Shown here one piece after another: positions 25,781 to 35,267 of a stretch of DNA of 64,000 nucleotides. This stretch comes from Opitutaceae bacterium (lineage in GTDB: Bacteria > Verrucomicrobiota > Verrucomicrobiia > Opitutales > Opitutaceae), in assembly GCA_041395105.1 (NCBI GenBank), contig JAWLBB010000001.1:1577501-1641500 (forward strand). The letters run 5' to 3'. The translations under genes were made by a program, and so were the position numbers. The stretch's first letter is position 1, and each line of letters starts with the position of its first letter. A model generated the notes under the pieces. It saw only the letters and a program-made list of their open reading frames with translations, was not told the origin of the DNA and did no database searches.

Positions 25781-25973
25781 GGTGGGGGGCGAAGAGACTT
25801 CCCGCTTCAAGACGGTGGTTGACCGGGGCAGAAAGCCTCTCCTGCGATGAAGGGAGCCGGAAGGGCGGCGTCGACCAAGGTCGAGCCCCCCGCTCTACAA
25901 TTCTGAACCTTTTCCTTGCGGAGGGTCGGGGGTTGTTGTTCCTTTCGGGCTTTTCCAATCAACCCTTACCAAG

Positions 25974-27117
25974 ATGATCAATCCCGAGATCCACACCCAG
26001 ATCGAAGAACTAATCCGGAGAGCCGGTTATATGTGGAGGTATCTTTGACGTCCCGACCAAACAACGGAAAATAGAAGAGCTGGAGACCCGGATGAGCCAG
26101 CCCGGCTTCTGGGATTCCCAGCAGGCCGCCCAGAAAGTCATGGCGGAGGCGAATCGGCTCAAGCGGATGGTCGAGGGACTGACGGCCTACCGTGGCAAGG
26201 TCGACGATGTCAAAGTGATGGCCGAGCTGCTGGACGAGGCCGGGGTCGACGAGAACTCGGCGGATGCGAACGAGCTTGCCGAATCGGTGGACCGTCTGAA
26301 GACGGAGATCGACGAGCTCGAGGTCCGCAGTTTTCTGAATGGACCGCACGATTCGTCCGACGCTTACCTGAGCATCCACGCCGGCGCAGGTGGAACCGAG
26401 TCGTGCGATTGGGCGGACATGCTTTTGCGCATGTACCTGCGTTGGGCCGAGCGGCGGGGATTCGAAGTGGCGATCGATGATCTCCAGCCGGGCGATGAGG
26501 CCGGAATCACCCGGGCGACCATCTCGATCCGGGGAGAGAACGCCTATGGCTTCGCCAAGGCGGAACGTGGGGTGCACCGCCTGGTCCGAATCAGTCCCTT
26601 CGACTCGAACAAACGCCGCCACACTTCGTTCTGCGCGGTCGATGTCGTGGCGGAAATCGAGGACGATGTGGAGGTGGAGATCAATGAGGAGGATTTGCGG
26701 GTCGATACCTATCGCTCCAGCGGCAAGGGTGGGCAGCACGTCAATAAAACAGACTCGGCGGTGCGCCTGACGCATTTCCCGACCGGACTCGTGGTGGCCT
26801 GCCAGAACGAGCGCTCCCAGACCAAGAACAAGGCGACCGCGATGAAGATCCTGAAGGCCCGCATTTTCGAGAAACTGCAGGACGAGAAGCGGTCGGAGAT
26901 GGAGAAGTATTACGGCGAGAAAGGTGAGATCGGGTGGGGCAGCCAGATCCGCAGCTATGTCTTTCAGCCTTATCAGTTGGTCAAGGATTTGAGGACCGGG
27001 ACCGAAACCGGCAACGTCCAGGCGGTCATGGACGGAGATCTCGACCGGTTCGTCGTTGCCTGGCTTCGGGCAGGTTGCCCGCGCAACCGCAACAAGGACA
27101 TCCAGGTCGAGGATTAG
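25974..27117 (+). CDS. prfB: Peptide chain release factor 2, with programmed +1 frameshift
   Basis: The gene starts at ATG 25974 and reads 24 codons to an in-frame TGA at 26046-26048. A +1 slip on CTT-T lets translation continue from GAC at 26047, giving a 380-residue RF2. Two functional hallmarks are visible: the stop-codon anticodon tripeptide SPF in VRISPFDSN and the GGQ loop in SGKGGQHVNKTDS. RF2 releases peptides at UGA and UAA. The frameshift is the classic autoregulatory loop: low RF2 lets the slip occur and restores RF2. The two frames are fused by recoding, so this is not a pseudogene. Confidence 0.96.
26035..26049 (+). promoter_or_regulatory. RF2 programmed frameshift site
   Basis: An internal Shine-Dalgarno-like GGAGG (26035-26039) is directly followed by TAT CTT TGA C (26040-26049). 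This matches the conserved bacterial prfB recoding signal, in which ribosomes slip from CTT to TTT and read GAC instead of stopping at TGA. Feedback depends on RF2 level. Confidence 0.95.
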
Positions 27118-27122
27118 GAGCG

Positions 27123-28517
27123 ATGCCGGGATTCGATGCACTGACGGAGGCTTTTGCCAGGCAGGAGCTCTTCGAGGACAAGACGTGGCAGTTGTCTCCC
27201 TCGGCCTTCGCCCTGACGGATTCGCAGTTGGGGGAGATCGAGGCCATCGGAGCGGCCTGCGCCGACTTTCACCGGGCCCTCGAAATCCTCTATCTGAAGA
27301 GCGCCACCGGGAAAAACCTGCTGCGTAATCGTCCGCTGGAAGCCTCCTGGGTGGCGGATTACCTCGACCGGGGAAAGCCGGACTGGCTGGTTGACCACGC
27401 ACGGTCGAAATCGCGCCGGGGCACGTTCCCGACCGTCCTTCGTCCCGATCTGCTCCTGACCGATGATGGATTTGCCCTGACCGAGTTGGACTCGGTGCCC
27501 GGCGGGATTGGGTTGACCGCCTTTCTTTGTGATCTCTACCGGGGAGAGGAAGCGATCGTCGGAGGCAGCGAGCCCATCCTTCTCAATTTCCATGCGAGCC
27601 TGGCGGGCCTTCGGCCCGAACTGACCAATCCGGTCATCGCGATTGTCGTCAGTGAGGAAGCGGCAACCTATCGCCCGGAGATGGTCTGGCTGGCGGGCCG
27701 CCTGCAGGAGCGCGGTTTCCGGGTACACTGCCTTGCGCCGGAGGAACTGTTCCCGCTGGGCGGAACCCTCTGTTTCGATCACGGGGGCACGCCGGAGAAG
27801 ATCGATATCATCTATCGGTTTTTCGAGCTCTTTGACCTGGAGAATATCCAGGGTCGCGAGTTCATCATCGAAGCCCTGGAGACCGGTGAAGTGGCGGTGG
27901 CTCCGCCGCTTCGGCCGTTTCAGGAAGAGAAGCTTTCCCTGGCGCTTTTCCACCATCATCGGCTCCGTGACTTCTGGGCGGAGACTCTCTCCAAGCGGAG
28001 CCGGAAGCTCCTGAGTCAGATTATCCCCAGATCCTGGATACTCGATCCGGCCCCGGTGCCTCCGGGCGGGGTCCTCGACGGTCCGATGGTCGGGGGCTTC
28101 CCGTTGAGGGACTGGCAGGAACTGGCGGGTGCCTCCCAGAAGGAGCGCGATCTGATCGTGAAACGCTCGGGTTTTCATGAGACCGCCTGGGGCGCCCGCA
28201 GTGTGGTTCTGGGCAGCGATGTTTCGAAGGAGGAGTGGGGTGCGGCATTGGCCGAGGCGCTGGTCGGAGCTCCGGGTGGACTTCATATCCTGCAGGAATA
28301 CCGCAAGCCGAAACGGGCGCGGCATCCGGTATTTGATCGGGATGGACAGACCAGAGAGGTCGAGGGCCGGGTGCGCCTGTGTCCCTATTATTTCGCGATC
28401 GGCGAAGAGACCCGATTGAGTGGAATCCTGGCGACATTCTGTCCGCCGGACAAAAAAATCATCCACGGCATGCAGGATGCGGCCCTGGTGCCGTGCCGTC
28501 GGACGGTTGGCGGGTAA
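27123..28517 (+). CDS. Unknown protein, circularly permuted ATP-grasp-like
   Basis: The 464-residue protein starts at ATG 27123 just after TAGGAG, 5 bases beyond the prfB stop, so it is likely co-transcribed. Features that recall ATP-grasp ligases of the glutathionylspermidine-synthase/permuted type are ELDSVPGGIGLT, IYRFFELFDLEN, VAVAPPLRPFQEEKLSLAL, DLIVKRSGFHETAWGARSV and LQEYRKPKR. It also ends with a patch of beta-like sequence RVRLCPYYFAIGEETRLSG. No specific substrate can be named. An amide- or ester-ligation role is a family-level guess only. Confidence 0.6.
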   Translation: MPGFDALTEAFARQELFEDKTWQLSPSAFALTDSQLGEIEAIGAACADFHRALEILYLKSATGKNLLRNRPLEASWVADYLDRGKPDWLVDHARSKSRRGTFPTVLRPDLLLTDDGFALTELDSVPGGIGLTAFLCDLYRGEEAIVGGSEPILLNFHASLAGLRPELTNPVIAIVVSEEAATYRPEMVWLAGRLQERGFRVHCLAPEELFPLGGTLCFDHGGTPEKIDIIYRFFELFDLENIQGREFIIEALETGEVAVAPPLRPFQEEKLSLALFHHHRLRDFWAETLSKRSRKLLSQIIPRSWILDPAPVPPGGVLDGPMVGGFPLRDWQELAGASQKERDLIVKRSGFHETAWGARSVVLGSDVSKEEWGAALAEALVGAPGGLHILQEYRKPKRARHPVFDRDGQTREVEGRVRLCPYYFAIGEETRLSGILATFCPPDKKIIHGMQDAALVPCRRTVGG

Positions 28518-28597
28518 GGCAGGGGTGGCCCCTCCGGTTGCCCGGGAATCCGTCTTTCCGTCGGGTTTGCGATGGAGGCTTGGCTTGCGCGCGGGCC

Positions 28598-29032
28598 CTA
28601 GAGAGTCAGGTCCATATGGACGTGTGGGATGCCGGCATCGTCAAAGGGGGGCGAGCCGTCCTTGCGGAATCCGAGTTTCTCGTAGAAAGGGACGGCCTGG
28701 GTCTGGGAGTGGAGGAAGACGGCGCTCCTGCCGTCATCCCGGGCGCACTGGATCAGTGTCTCGACCAATTGACGACCGATCCCCTTTCCCCTCCATCTCT
28801 TCAGCACAGCGATTCGACCGATCTGCCCGTTGTCGAGGAGTCGGGCGGTTCCGATCGGCTCGCCCGTGCTCAGGACGGCAAGCACGTGACGGACAGTCGG
28901 GTCCAGGCCATCGATCTCCAATTCGATCGGGACGCCTTGTTCGACGACGAAAACCTCGGTCCTGACCTGGCGGATGGACTCGGCATCGAGTTCCCAGTTT
29001 GCCCTTCGAATCGCGACCGTTTCGTGCTGCAT
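28598..29032 (-). CDS. GNAT-family N-acetyltransferase
   Basis: From ATG 29032 the product is 144 residues. The acetyl-CoA pyrophosphate loop is RWRGKGIGRQLVE, preceded by the strand IGRIAVL, and the later block AVPFYEKLGFRKDG is the usual C-terminal motif. The N-terminal VRTEVFVVEQGVP places it near the ElaA/YjcF type. Substrate is unknown. It is the last gene of a minus-strand series (CBS, response regulator, GNAT) separated by gaps over 200 bases, so co-transcription is doubtful. A hairpin AGGGG-TGG-CCCCT at 28521-28533 lies between it and the convergent gene. Confidence 0.9.
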   Translation of the reverse strand: MQHETVAIRRANWELDAESIRQVRTEVFVVEQGVPIELEIDGLDPTVRHVLAVLSTGEPIGTARLLDNGQIGRIAVLKRWRGKGIGRQLVETLIQCARDDGRSAVFLHSQTQAVPFYEKLGFRKDGSPPFDDAGIPHVHMDLTL

Positions 29033-29266
29033 GACGACGATTGATGGACGAAGAAACGTCCGATGGAAAGTCGTTTGATCGGGCGGGGAATCCGAATGGT
29101 CCCGGCGCGGGAGGTCATCACGAAGAATCGTGAGCACCGGTGTCGGGGCAGTCTCCGGCCGCGCATCCTCAGCGGTTCGCCTGAAGGAGCCGGGGCGATC
29201 AGAACGGACGGATGCGGAAATGCCTCCGATCCGGCAATTCGGGCCCGATTCGATTGCCTTGCGGAA

Positions 29267-29761
29267 TCAGTCCCGGGTCGATTCGGCGAGTTGCTTTCTG
29301 AAGGGCCAGCGCAACCAGCTCTTCCGGCTGCCGGATTCCGCCTGAGCGGGAACAGCGCCGACCGGTTCGGATTCGGGAGGAACTTCCGGTTCGGCCTTGA
29401 CCATGATGTTGGGAGGACGGGTGAGGGCACGCAGGACCGTGCTGTAAAGGAGTGGCTTGGTAAAGTAGTGGATGTGTTCCTGACGCAACAGGGCGATGTC
29501 GTCCTCGTTCAGACAACCGGAGACGATGGCGACCTTCAATCTCGGGTTCTGACGGCGGGCCTCGATAACAAACTTGACGCCCTGACCGTCCGGCAGGCGG
29601 TGATCGGCGATGATCACGTCGATGGAGTCCGGGTGTTCATCCATGAAACGACGGGCCTGTTCCACTCCGAGCATGGAATGCACCTGGTGTCCCATCGCCC
29701 GAAGTTGCTCTGAAGCCACTTCGTTCAGTTCCCATTCGTCTTCTAGGAATAGAATTCGCAT
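29267..29761 (-). CDS. Single-domain response regulator with charged C-terminal tail
   Basis: The 164-residue protein is a receiver domain: acidic pair E7/D8/E9 (LEDE), phospho-acceptor D53 in IIADHRLPDG, S81 (IVSG) and K102 (FTKPL). Residues 120-164 form a proline/glutamate-rich then basic tail (SRKSWLRWPFRKQ) with no output domain. It may act through protein-protein contact. No histidine kinase is adjacent. A 7-bp hairpin sits in the 5' leader and overlaps the ribosome-binding region. Confidence 0.92.
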   Translation of the reverse strand: MRILFLEDEWELNEVASEQLRAMGHQVHSMLGVEQARRFMDEHPDSIDVIIADHRLPDGQGVKFVIEARRQNPRLKVAIVSGCLNEDDIALLRQEHIHYFTKPLLYSTVLRALTRPPNIMVKAEPEVPPESEPVGAVPAQAESGSRKSWLRWPFRKQLAESTRD

Positions 29762-29770
29762 CCGTTATCT

Positions 29771-29795
29771 CCCTGTTCAATACCGGTCAACAGGG
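29771..29795 (-). promoter_or_regulatory. Hairpin in the response-regulator leader
   Basis: CCCTGTT (29771-29777) pairs with AACAGGG (29789-29795). On the minus strand this stem lies 9 bases before the ATG at 29761, and its 3' arm, AACAGGG, runs into the purine-rich AGGGAGA that would be the Shine-Dalgarno. Folding could mask translation start. It is also close to a dyad that a protein could bind. Confidence 0.35.
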
Positions 29796-29967
29796 TCTCT
29801 ATACGGCAGAATTTCGCAGAAAATTACCCATTCCTGACCACAGACTGCGATTTTCCTGCTCCGCGTGGAAGTTGGACCGCGCCTGCGGGTAGAGGTTCAA
29901 CGCCTCGAAGGGTCCTCGAATCGAGACAGAATGTCACTCCGGTTAATCGGAGGGACCGGGCCGGTCG

Positions 29968-30408
29968 TCAGCTCGGGTAGGAACCGGTGATATAATGCCA
30001 GAGGTTCTGGGCCTCGTCCTTGTGGGTGGCGACCAGCCAGCGGGTGATATCGCCGATCGACACGAGACCGATCAGTTTTCCTTGGTCGACCACCGGCAGG
30101 TGACGGTGTCGCTTCTCCGTGATGGTGGTCATGGCGTCGTCAATTGAGAGGTCGGGATGGACGGTTTCGACCGGGGCGGTCATGACCTCCGAAACGGGGG
30201 TGGTCACGGGCCGACCGCGGGCGACGACGCGTTGGAGGACATCGCGCTCGGTGAAGATGCCGACGGGCGCCTCGCCTTCCATGACGACGACGCAGCCGAC
30301 TTTGTGGTCATTCATTTCCCGGACGGCCACTTCCACGGTGGCGGATGATTGCACGATGAACAACTGCGGCCCTTTCTGGGCCAGGAGAGTGGAGATGGTG
30401 AGTTTCAT
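29968..30408 (-). CDS. CBS-pair domain protein
   Basis: The 146-residue protein consists of two CBS repeats (about 10-65 and 75-135), with GCVVVMEGEAPVGIFTERDVL and HRHLPVVDQGKLIGLVSIGDITRW. Such pairs bind adenosine nucleotides and act as energy sensors or dimer modules. No catalytic domain is attached, so its partner is unknown. It is divergent from smc, 180 bases away. Confidence 0.93.
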   Translation of the reverse strand: MKLTISTLLAQKGPQLFIVQSSATVEVAVREMNDHKVGCVVVMEGEAPVGIFTERDVLQRVVARGRPVTTPVSEVMTAPVETVHPDLSIDDAMTTITEKRHRHLPVVDQGKLIGLVSIGDITRWLVATHKDEAQNLWHYITGSYPS

Positions 30409-30588
30409 GGGTAGCTTGGGGGTATGCGGGTTGTGAGATTAGGGTGGGCGGAGATCAGGGCAATGCAAAATCCCGGGGGCGGAGACGGGTCGGCGCGGAC
30501 GGTGCGCTGGCATGCGGTCGGACTCTTCCCCGCCTCGTTCGCTTTTTCAGTTGATTGAGGCCGGAGGGGCCCTTCAAATGCGCCCCTT

Positions 30589-33500
30589 ATGCACCTCCGA
30601 GCCATCCGATTGAACGGCTTCAAGAGCTTCGCGGACCAAACCGAGCTTCGGTTTGAACGCGGGGTGACGGCCGTCGTCGGCCCCAATGGTTGCGGGAAGA
30701 GCAATATCGCCGACGCCATCCGGTGGGTTCTTGGCGAGCAGAGCGCGAAGGCGCTTCGAGGGGGCAAGATGCACGACGTCATCTTCTCGGGAACCGATTC
30801 GCGCAAGCCGCTGCCCATCTGCGAGGTATCGCTTCTCCTGACGGAATGCGAAACCGAGTTGGGCAGCGAGTATCACGAGATCGAGATCACCCGGCGGGTT
30901 TCCCGGGACGGCGGCAGCGATTATCTGTTGAACGGCCGTTCGTGCCGGCTGAAGGATATCCAGCGCCTCTTCATGGACACGGGGATTGGCCGGACCTCCT
31001 ACTCGATCATGGCCCAGGGGCAGATCGATCAGATCCTTTCATCCAAACCGGAGGAACGGCGGGTCGTTTTTGAGGAAGCGGCGGGGATCACCAAGTACAA
31101 GAGTCAGCGTCGCGAGGCCCTCAATAAACTGGCGCTGGTCGATGCGAACCTCAGCAGGATTACGGATGTGATCGGAGAGGTCTCCCGGCAGATCGGGAGC
31201 CTGCGGCGACAGGCCTCGAAGGCCGTCCGCTACAAGAAGCTGAGCCACCGGCGTCGGCATCTTGAGCTGGCCCATGGCAACTTCGTCTGGCGTGAGCTGC
31301 AGTCCTCGGTCCACAAGCTGGAAGACCAGGCGTCCGGGTCCGATGGCTCGATCCGGCAGATGCAGGAAGAGCTGGAGCAGAAGAATCTCGCCCTGGCCGG
31401 GCGCAAGGGTGAGCGCCAGAACCTCAACGAGCGCATTCAGGAAGCCCAGCAGGGCGTTTTCGATCTCCGTTCGAAGCGTGAACAGGCACTCAACCAGGCC
31501 CATCTTTCGGAAGTCCGGCGAGCCGGCCTGCTCGAGCGGATTGACCAGGCCCGTCAGGATCTGGTCGGAATTGAAGAGCAACTGACCGAGTTGGCCGGCA
31601 GGGTCGATTCCGGGGTCCAGGACCGACAGTTCCAGCTCGATCTGGTCGGGACTTTTGACACGACATTCCGGGACCGCAGCGAAAAGCTCGATGCCGTTGA
31701 GAGGGCACTGGGCGCGGCGGAAAAGGACCTGCAGGAGCGCAAGCTCAGGCTGCTTGAGGCGGACAGCAGCCTGGTCCGTCTGCGCAATGAAGCGGCCAAC
31801 CTCGAAGTCGACCTCAAGACGACCGAGCACCGGATCGCCCGTCTGGGTGAGGACCGGGCGGAGGCATCGACCGCCGCGGATGAAGCCGCCGGCAAGCTGG
31901 CCGATTTTGAATCCCGGCTGGATGCGGCCCGGCAGGCCCGGGAATTGCTGAAGGAATCGATTGAAAAGGCGCGGGAAGGGGCGGCGGAAGCCCTCGCGGA
32001 TTTTCGCGGTATCCAGACCGAGATCCAGGGGCTCGACCGGCAGATCGCCCAGAAGACGGCCCGGCAGAAACTCCTGCAGCAGCTGCATGATCGTCTGGAA
32101 GGATTTGGCGAAGGTTCCAAGGCCCTGCTTCAGGGAAGGCTCAAGGGGGCTTTTGAGGGTCAATCCTTCACTGCAGTGACCGACGGCTTCAAGGTGAACC
32201 GCCGTCACAGCCGGGCGGTCGAAACGCTGCTCGGCTCGGCTCTCGAGGCGGTCGCGGTGGCCGACGAAGCCGTCGCGGGGGCTGTCCTGCGGGAGTTGAA
32301 TGAGCGCAAGATCGGGTCGGGAGTGGTCCGTTTTCCGGTCGCCGAGCGGGCGTTGCCGGAATCCGCAGCTGTGCCGATTCCGGAGGGACTCCGCCCGGCC
32401 GGCGAGCTGATCACCTGCGCGGAAAGCGAGAACGGCACCCATCCGGTTGCCGCCTTGCTTGCCCCCTGTTATGTGGCCGAGAGTCTTGAAGGATTCCTTT
32501 CCTGGTGGAAGGAGAATCCAGGATTCCCGTTCCTGCTCGTCGCGACGATCAAGGGCGAGTTGATCGACCGGCGGGGACTCGTCCACGGGGGATTCAGGAA
32601 GGAGAACTCGGGCGGCATCCTCGAGCGCGAGGTCGAATTGCGGGAGACGACTGAAGAGATCGCCGCAGATGGGGCGCGCCTCGAATCCCTGCGGGCGGAA
32701 GCCGCCAAGCGCGGTGAGGCCCTGGAAGCCGCCGAGAAGGCGGTGGAACAGCGTCGGCAGGAGCAGTCCGAGGCGGTTCAGGAGACGGCCCGACTGGAGA
32801 CCGAAACACGGAACGCGGCCCGTTCGCTGGACGAATTGAAGGCCCGGGTCGAAAGGCTTGACCGCGAACAGGCGGGCCTGGAGGAAAACCGGACCCGCGC
32901 AGCCGGGCGTCTCGCCGCCAACCGACAAAAGCTGTCCGAAGCCGAAGCGGCATCGGCGCAGGTGCGCGGGGGTATCGAGAAAGTGGAGTCACAGATCGCC
33001 GAGTTTCGCGAGGAACGCGACCGGCGGCGGGAGGAGCACGCCCAGGCTCGGTTTGAGCTGGCCGAAAAGAAGCAGAAGCTCGACCTGACTCTGCGGGGGC
33101 TGAGCGAGATGGGGCAGCGCCGGGCCACTCTGGAGGAGTTGAAGAAGAGCCGGGAACGCGAGATCGACAGTTGGGGGGAACAGTGCGAAGGCCTGGCGGC
33201 CGAGCACCAGGAAGAGCTGAACCGCGCCGAGTCCCTTGCGGTCACGGTGGCCACGGCCCAGGAGTCGGTTACCTCGATCAAGGGCAGGCTGCTGGCGGTG
33301 GAGGAGGCGGTCAGCCTGCTGGAGAAGGAACAGGCCTATCTTCGTGAACAGGTCGATGGCACCCGCGAGGGCCTCAACCAGGTCCAGATCCGTCTCGCGA
33401 AGGAGCAATCGCAGATCACCTTTCTGCTCGAGGAAATGATCCGGGAACATCAGACCGACCTGAAACTGGTCGACTGGCGATTTGAGCTCTGGCTGGCCGG

Positions 33501-34377
33501 ACGGCAGCCGGAGGGAATCCGCCGGATCGACGACCCGGAGGATGACGCCCGGTCCCGGGAAGCCGAGGGGAATGGCGATGCCGGGGGCGGCGACGATTCG
33601 GATGTTCCGGACGAGGCCGTGGTGGAGGATCGGAAGGCACAGCCGACGACTGAGGAGCTGGCCGCGTTTGATACGGTCGACTGGTCGGCGGTCAAGGCCG
33701 AGTGCGAAGCTCTGCGTGGGCGTCTGAACGCGATGGGACCGGTCAATCTGGTCGCGATCGAGGAATACAGCGAGTTGAAGCAGCGCCACGAGTTTCTCGA
33801 AAACCAGAGCCGGGATCTGGTGCGTTCAAAAGAACAATTGCTTGAGGCGATCGACGAGATCAACCGGACCTCGCAGGAGCAGTTCACGGCGACCTTTGAA
33901 CAGATCCGGACGAATTTCGCGGAGACCTTCAAGATCCTCTTCGGGGGAGGGCGTTCCGGGCTGGAACTGGTCGCCTCCGACGACCCCCTTGAATCGGGGA
34001 TCGAGATCGTGGCGCAGCCGCCGGGAACGCGGTTGCAGAATGTGTCCCTGCTTTCGGGAGGGCAGAGGACGATGACAGCGGTCGCTCTCCTCTTTGCCAT
34101 CTACATGGTCAAGCCCAGTCCTTTCTGCGTTCTTGACGAGCTCGATGCTCCGCTCGACGAATCGAATATCGGCCGCTTTACCACGCTGCTGCGGCAGTTC
34201 ACGGACAGTTCCCAGTTCATCATCATCACCCACAACAAGCGGACGATCGCGGCCGCTCAGGCCATTTACGGGATCACGATGGAGGAGAAAGGGGTCTCCA
34301 AGGTGGTTTCGATGCGATTCCACACCGAGCACCACGAATCGGAAATGGCCAAGCTGGCGGTGGCTGCGGCGGATTGA
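30589..34377 (+). CDS. smc: Chromosome segregation ATPase SMC
   Basis: The 1,262-residue protein has the full SMC layout. The N-terminal Walker A is G31-PNGCGKS-38, and two long coiled-coil arms (about 170-500 and 680-1000) flank a hinge near 510-670 (AVTDGFKVNRRHSRAVETLLGSALEAVAV). The C-terminal ABC signature is LLSGGQRTMTAVAL, and Walker B is FCVLDELDAPLDE. An acidic, low-complexity insert lies near 980-1030 (DPEDDARSREAEGNGDAGGGDDSD), before the C-terminal head. SMC organises chromosome arms together with ScpA/ScpB, which are not in this window. Confidence 0.97.
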   Translation: MHLRAIRLNGFKSFADQTELRFERGVTAVVGPNGCGKSNIADAIRWVLGEQSAKALRGGKMHDVIFSGTDSRKPLPICEVSLLLTECETELGSEYHEIEITRRVSRDGGSDYLLNGRSCRLKDIQRLFMDTGIGRTSYSIMAQGQIDQILSSKPEERRVVFEEAAGITKYKSQRREALNKLALVDANLSRITDVIGEVSRQIGSLRRQASKAVRYKKLSHRRRHLELAHGNFVWRELQSSVHKLEDQASGSDGSIRQMQEELEQKNLALAGRKGERQNLNERIQEAQQGVFDLRSKREQALNQAHLSEVRRAGLLERIDQARQDLVGIEEQLTELAGRVDSGVQDRQFQLDLVGTFDTTFRDRSEKLDAVERALGAAEKDLQERKLRLLEADSSLVRLRNEAANLEVDLKTTEHRIARLGEDRAEASTAADEAAGKLADFESRLDAARQARELLKESIEKAREGAAEALADFRGIQTEIQGLDRQIAQKTARQKLLQQLHDRLEGFGEGSKALLQGRLKGAFEGQSFTAVTDGFKVNRRHSRAVETLLGSALEAVAVADEAVAGAVLRELNERKIGSGVVRFPVAERALPESAAVPIPEGLRPAGELITCAESENGTHPVAALLAPCYVAESLEGFLSWWKENPGFPFLLVATIKGELIDRRGLVHGGFRKENSGGILEREVELRETTEEIAADGARLESLRAEAAKRGEALEAAEKAVEQRRQEQSEAVQETARLETETRNAARSLDELKARVERLDREQAGLEENRTRAAGRLAANRQKLSEAEAASAQVRGGIEKVESQIAEFREERDRRREEHAQARFELAEKKQKLDLTLRGLSEMGQRRATLEELKKSREREIDSWGEQCEGLAAEHQEELNRAESLAVTVATAQESVTSIKGRLLAVEEAVSLLEKEQAYLREQVDGTREGLNQVQIRLAKEQSQITFLLEEMIREHQTDLKLVDWRFELWLAGRQPEGIRRIDDPEDDARSREAEGNGDAGGGDDSDVPDEAVVEDRKAQPTTEELAAFDTVDWSAVKAECEALRGRLNAMGPVNLVAIEEYSELKQRHEFLENQSRDLVRSKEQLLEAIDEINRTSQEQFTATFEQIRTNFAETFKILFGGGRSGLELVASDDPLESGIEIVAQPPGTRLQNVSLLSGGQRTMTAVALLFAIYMVKPSPFCVLDELDAPLDESNIGRFTTLLRQFTDSSQFIIITHNKRTIAAAQAIYGITMEEKGVSKVVSMRFHTEHHESEMAKLAVAAAD

Positions 34378-34455
34378 CCCCGTTGGATCGCCTCCCCTGA
34401 CGCGATAGCCTCTTACGGGTTGTTTTTGGGACCGGGAGTCAGTTAACGTGGCCGG

Positions 34456-34728
34456 ATGTCAATTGAGCGTCTGATCGTGGATGGCCTCGGCTGGTCGGGA
34501 GCCATCATTCTGGTCGTGGCCTATTTTCTGGTTTCGCACGGAAAATGGCCGGGCGATTCAGTCAAGTACAACGTCTTTTCCATCGTGGCCAGTCTGCTGG
34601 TGGGCCTGAACGCGCTCTATCATGGTGCCATTCCCTCGGTCGGTCTCAACCTGATCTGGATGTTGATCGGCGTGAATGCCCTTCGGCTGCTGCGGTCACG
34701 GCGCAGGGCGGAAGCGGGCACGGATTGA
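34456..34728 (+). CDS. Small membrane protein, CBU_0592-like
   Basis: This 90-residue protein has three hydrophobic segments (GWSGAIILVVAYFLVSHG, VFSIVASLLVGLNALYHG and SVGLNLIWMLIGVNALRLL) in the pattern of the CBU_0592 membrane-domain family. Function is not known. It ends 29 bases before yraN and follows smc by 78 bases, so the three genes may share a transcript. Confidence 0.75.
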   Translation: MSIERLIVDGLGWSGAIILVVAYFLVSHGKWPGDSVKYNVFSIVASLLVGLNALYHGAIPSVGLNLIWMLIGVNALRLLRSRRRAEAGTD

Positions 34729-34757
34729 ACTTTCCATCTCCCGGTCAGCAGCCCACC

Positions 34758-35213
34758 ATGCAGCCGATGTTCGAGCGGTTGTGGAATCTCACGAAGCGGG
34801 GTCGGTCCCCCGATGTCCCGGCCGAGGTCTCTGCCGCGACCACCGGCTCAGCGGGCGAACGGGCCGCGGCGGATCATCTCGTTCGGGTGAAAGGGATGCA
34901 TGTCCTGGCCCGGAACTGGCGGGAAGGAAAGGACGAGATCGACCTGGTGTGCCGGGACGGGGAGATCCTCGTTTTTGTCGAGGTGAAGACCCGGCGGGCC
35001 GGCGCGCGGGTCCCGGGCTATTTCACGGTCAACGGACGCAAGAAGAAGGCGTTGTTGCGGGCGATTCGCGCCTACCGAGCCCGGGTCTCGCCGAAGCCGG
35101 CCTCCGTTCGCTTCGATGTGGTCGAAGTCGAATCGACCGACGGGGAGCCCGGCCAGATCCGGCATTTTGAAAATGTTTCTCTTTTCTCCAAAGCGTTTGC
35201 CAGATCCCGATGA
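34758..35213 (+). CDS. yraN: YraN / UPF0102-family nuclease-like protein
   Basis: The 151-residue product from ATG 34758 has the UPF0102 core: GERAAADHLVRVKG, NWREGKDEIDLVCRDGEILVFVEVKTRR. The D-E-I-D ... E-V-K residues form the restriction-endonuclease-like active-site pattern. An upstream frame inside the neighbouring membrane gene was excluded. Met4 (34767) is another possible start. YraN is widely conserved and associated with DNA processing, but its biochemical role is unsettled. Confidence 0.92.
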   Translation: MQPMFERLWNLTKRGRSPDVPAEVSAATTGSAGERAAADHLVRVKGMHVLARNWREGKDEIDLVCRDGEILVFVEVKTRRAGARVPGYFTVNGRKKKALLRAIRAYRARVSPKPASVRFDVVEVESTDGEPGQIRHFENVSLFSKAFARSR

Positions 35214-35267
35214 GGGATCGAGAGTGCAGACCTGTTGGATAAAACGACCGTCTGCAAATATCAGCCT

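Noticed and set aside
26046..26048. Stop codon near the start of prfB suggesting a pseudogene
   Set aside because: The context is the conserved recoding signal, and the rest of RF2 is intact.
31039..32928. Long open frame on the minus strand inside smc
   Set aside because: It has no family features, and its length follows from the GC-rich third positions of smc.
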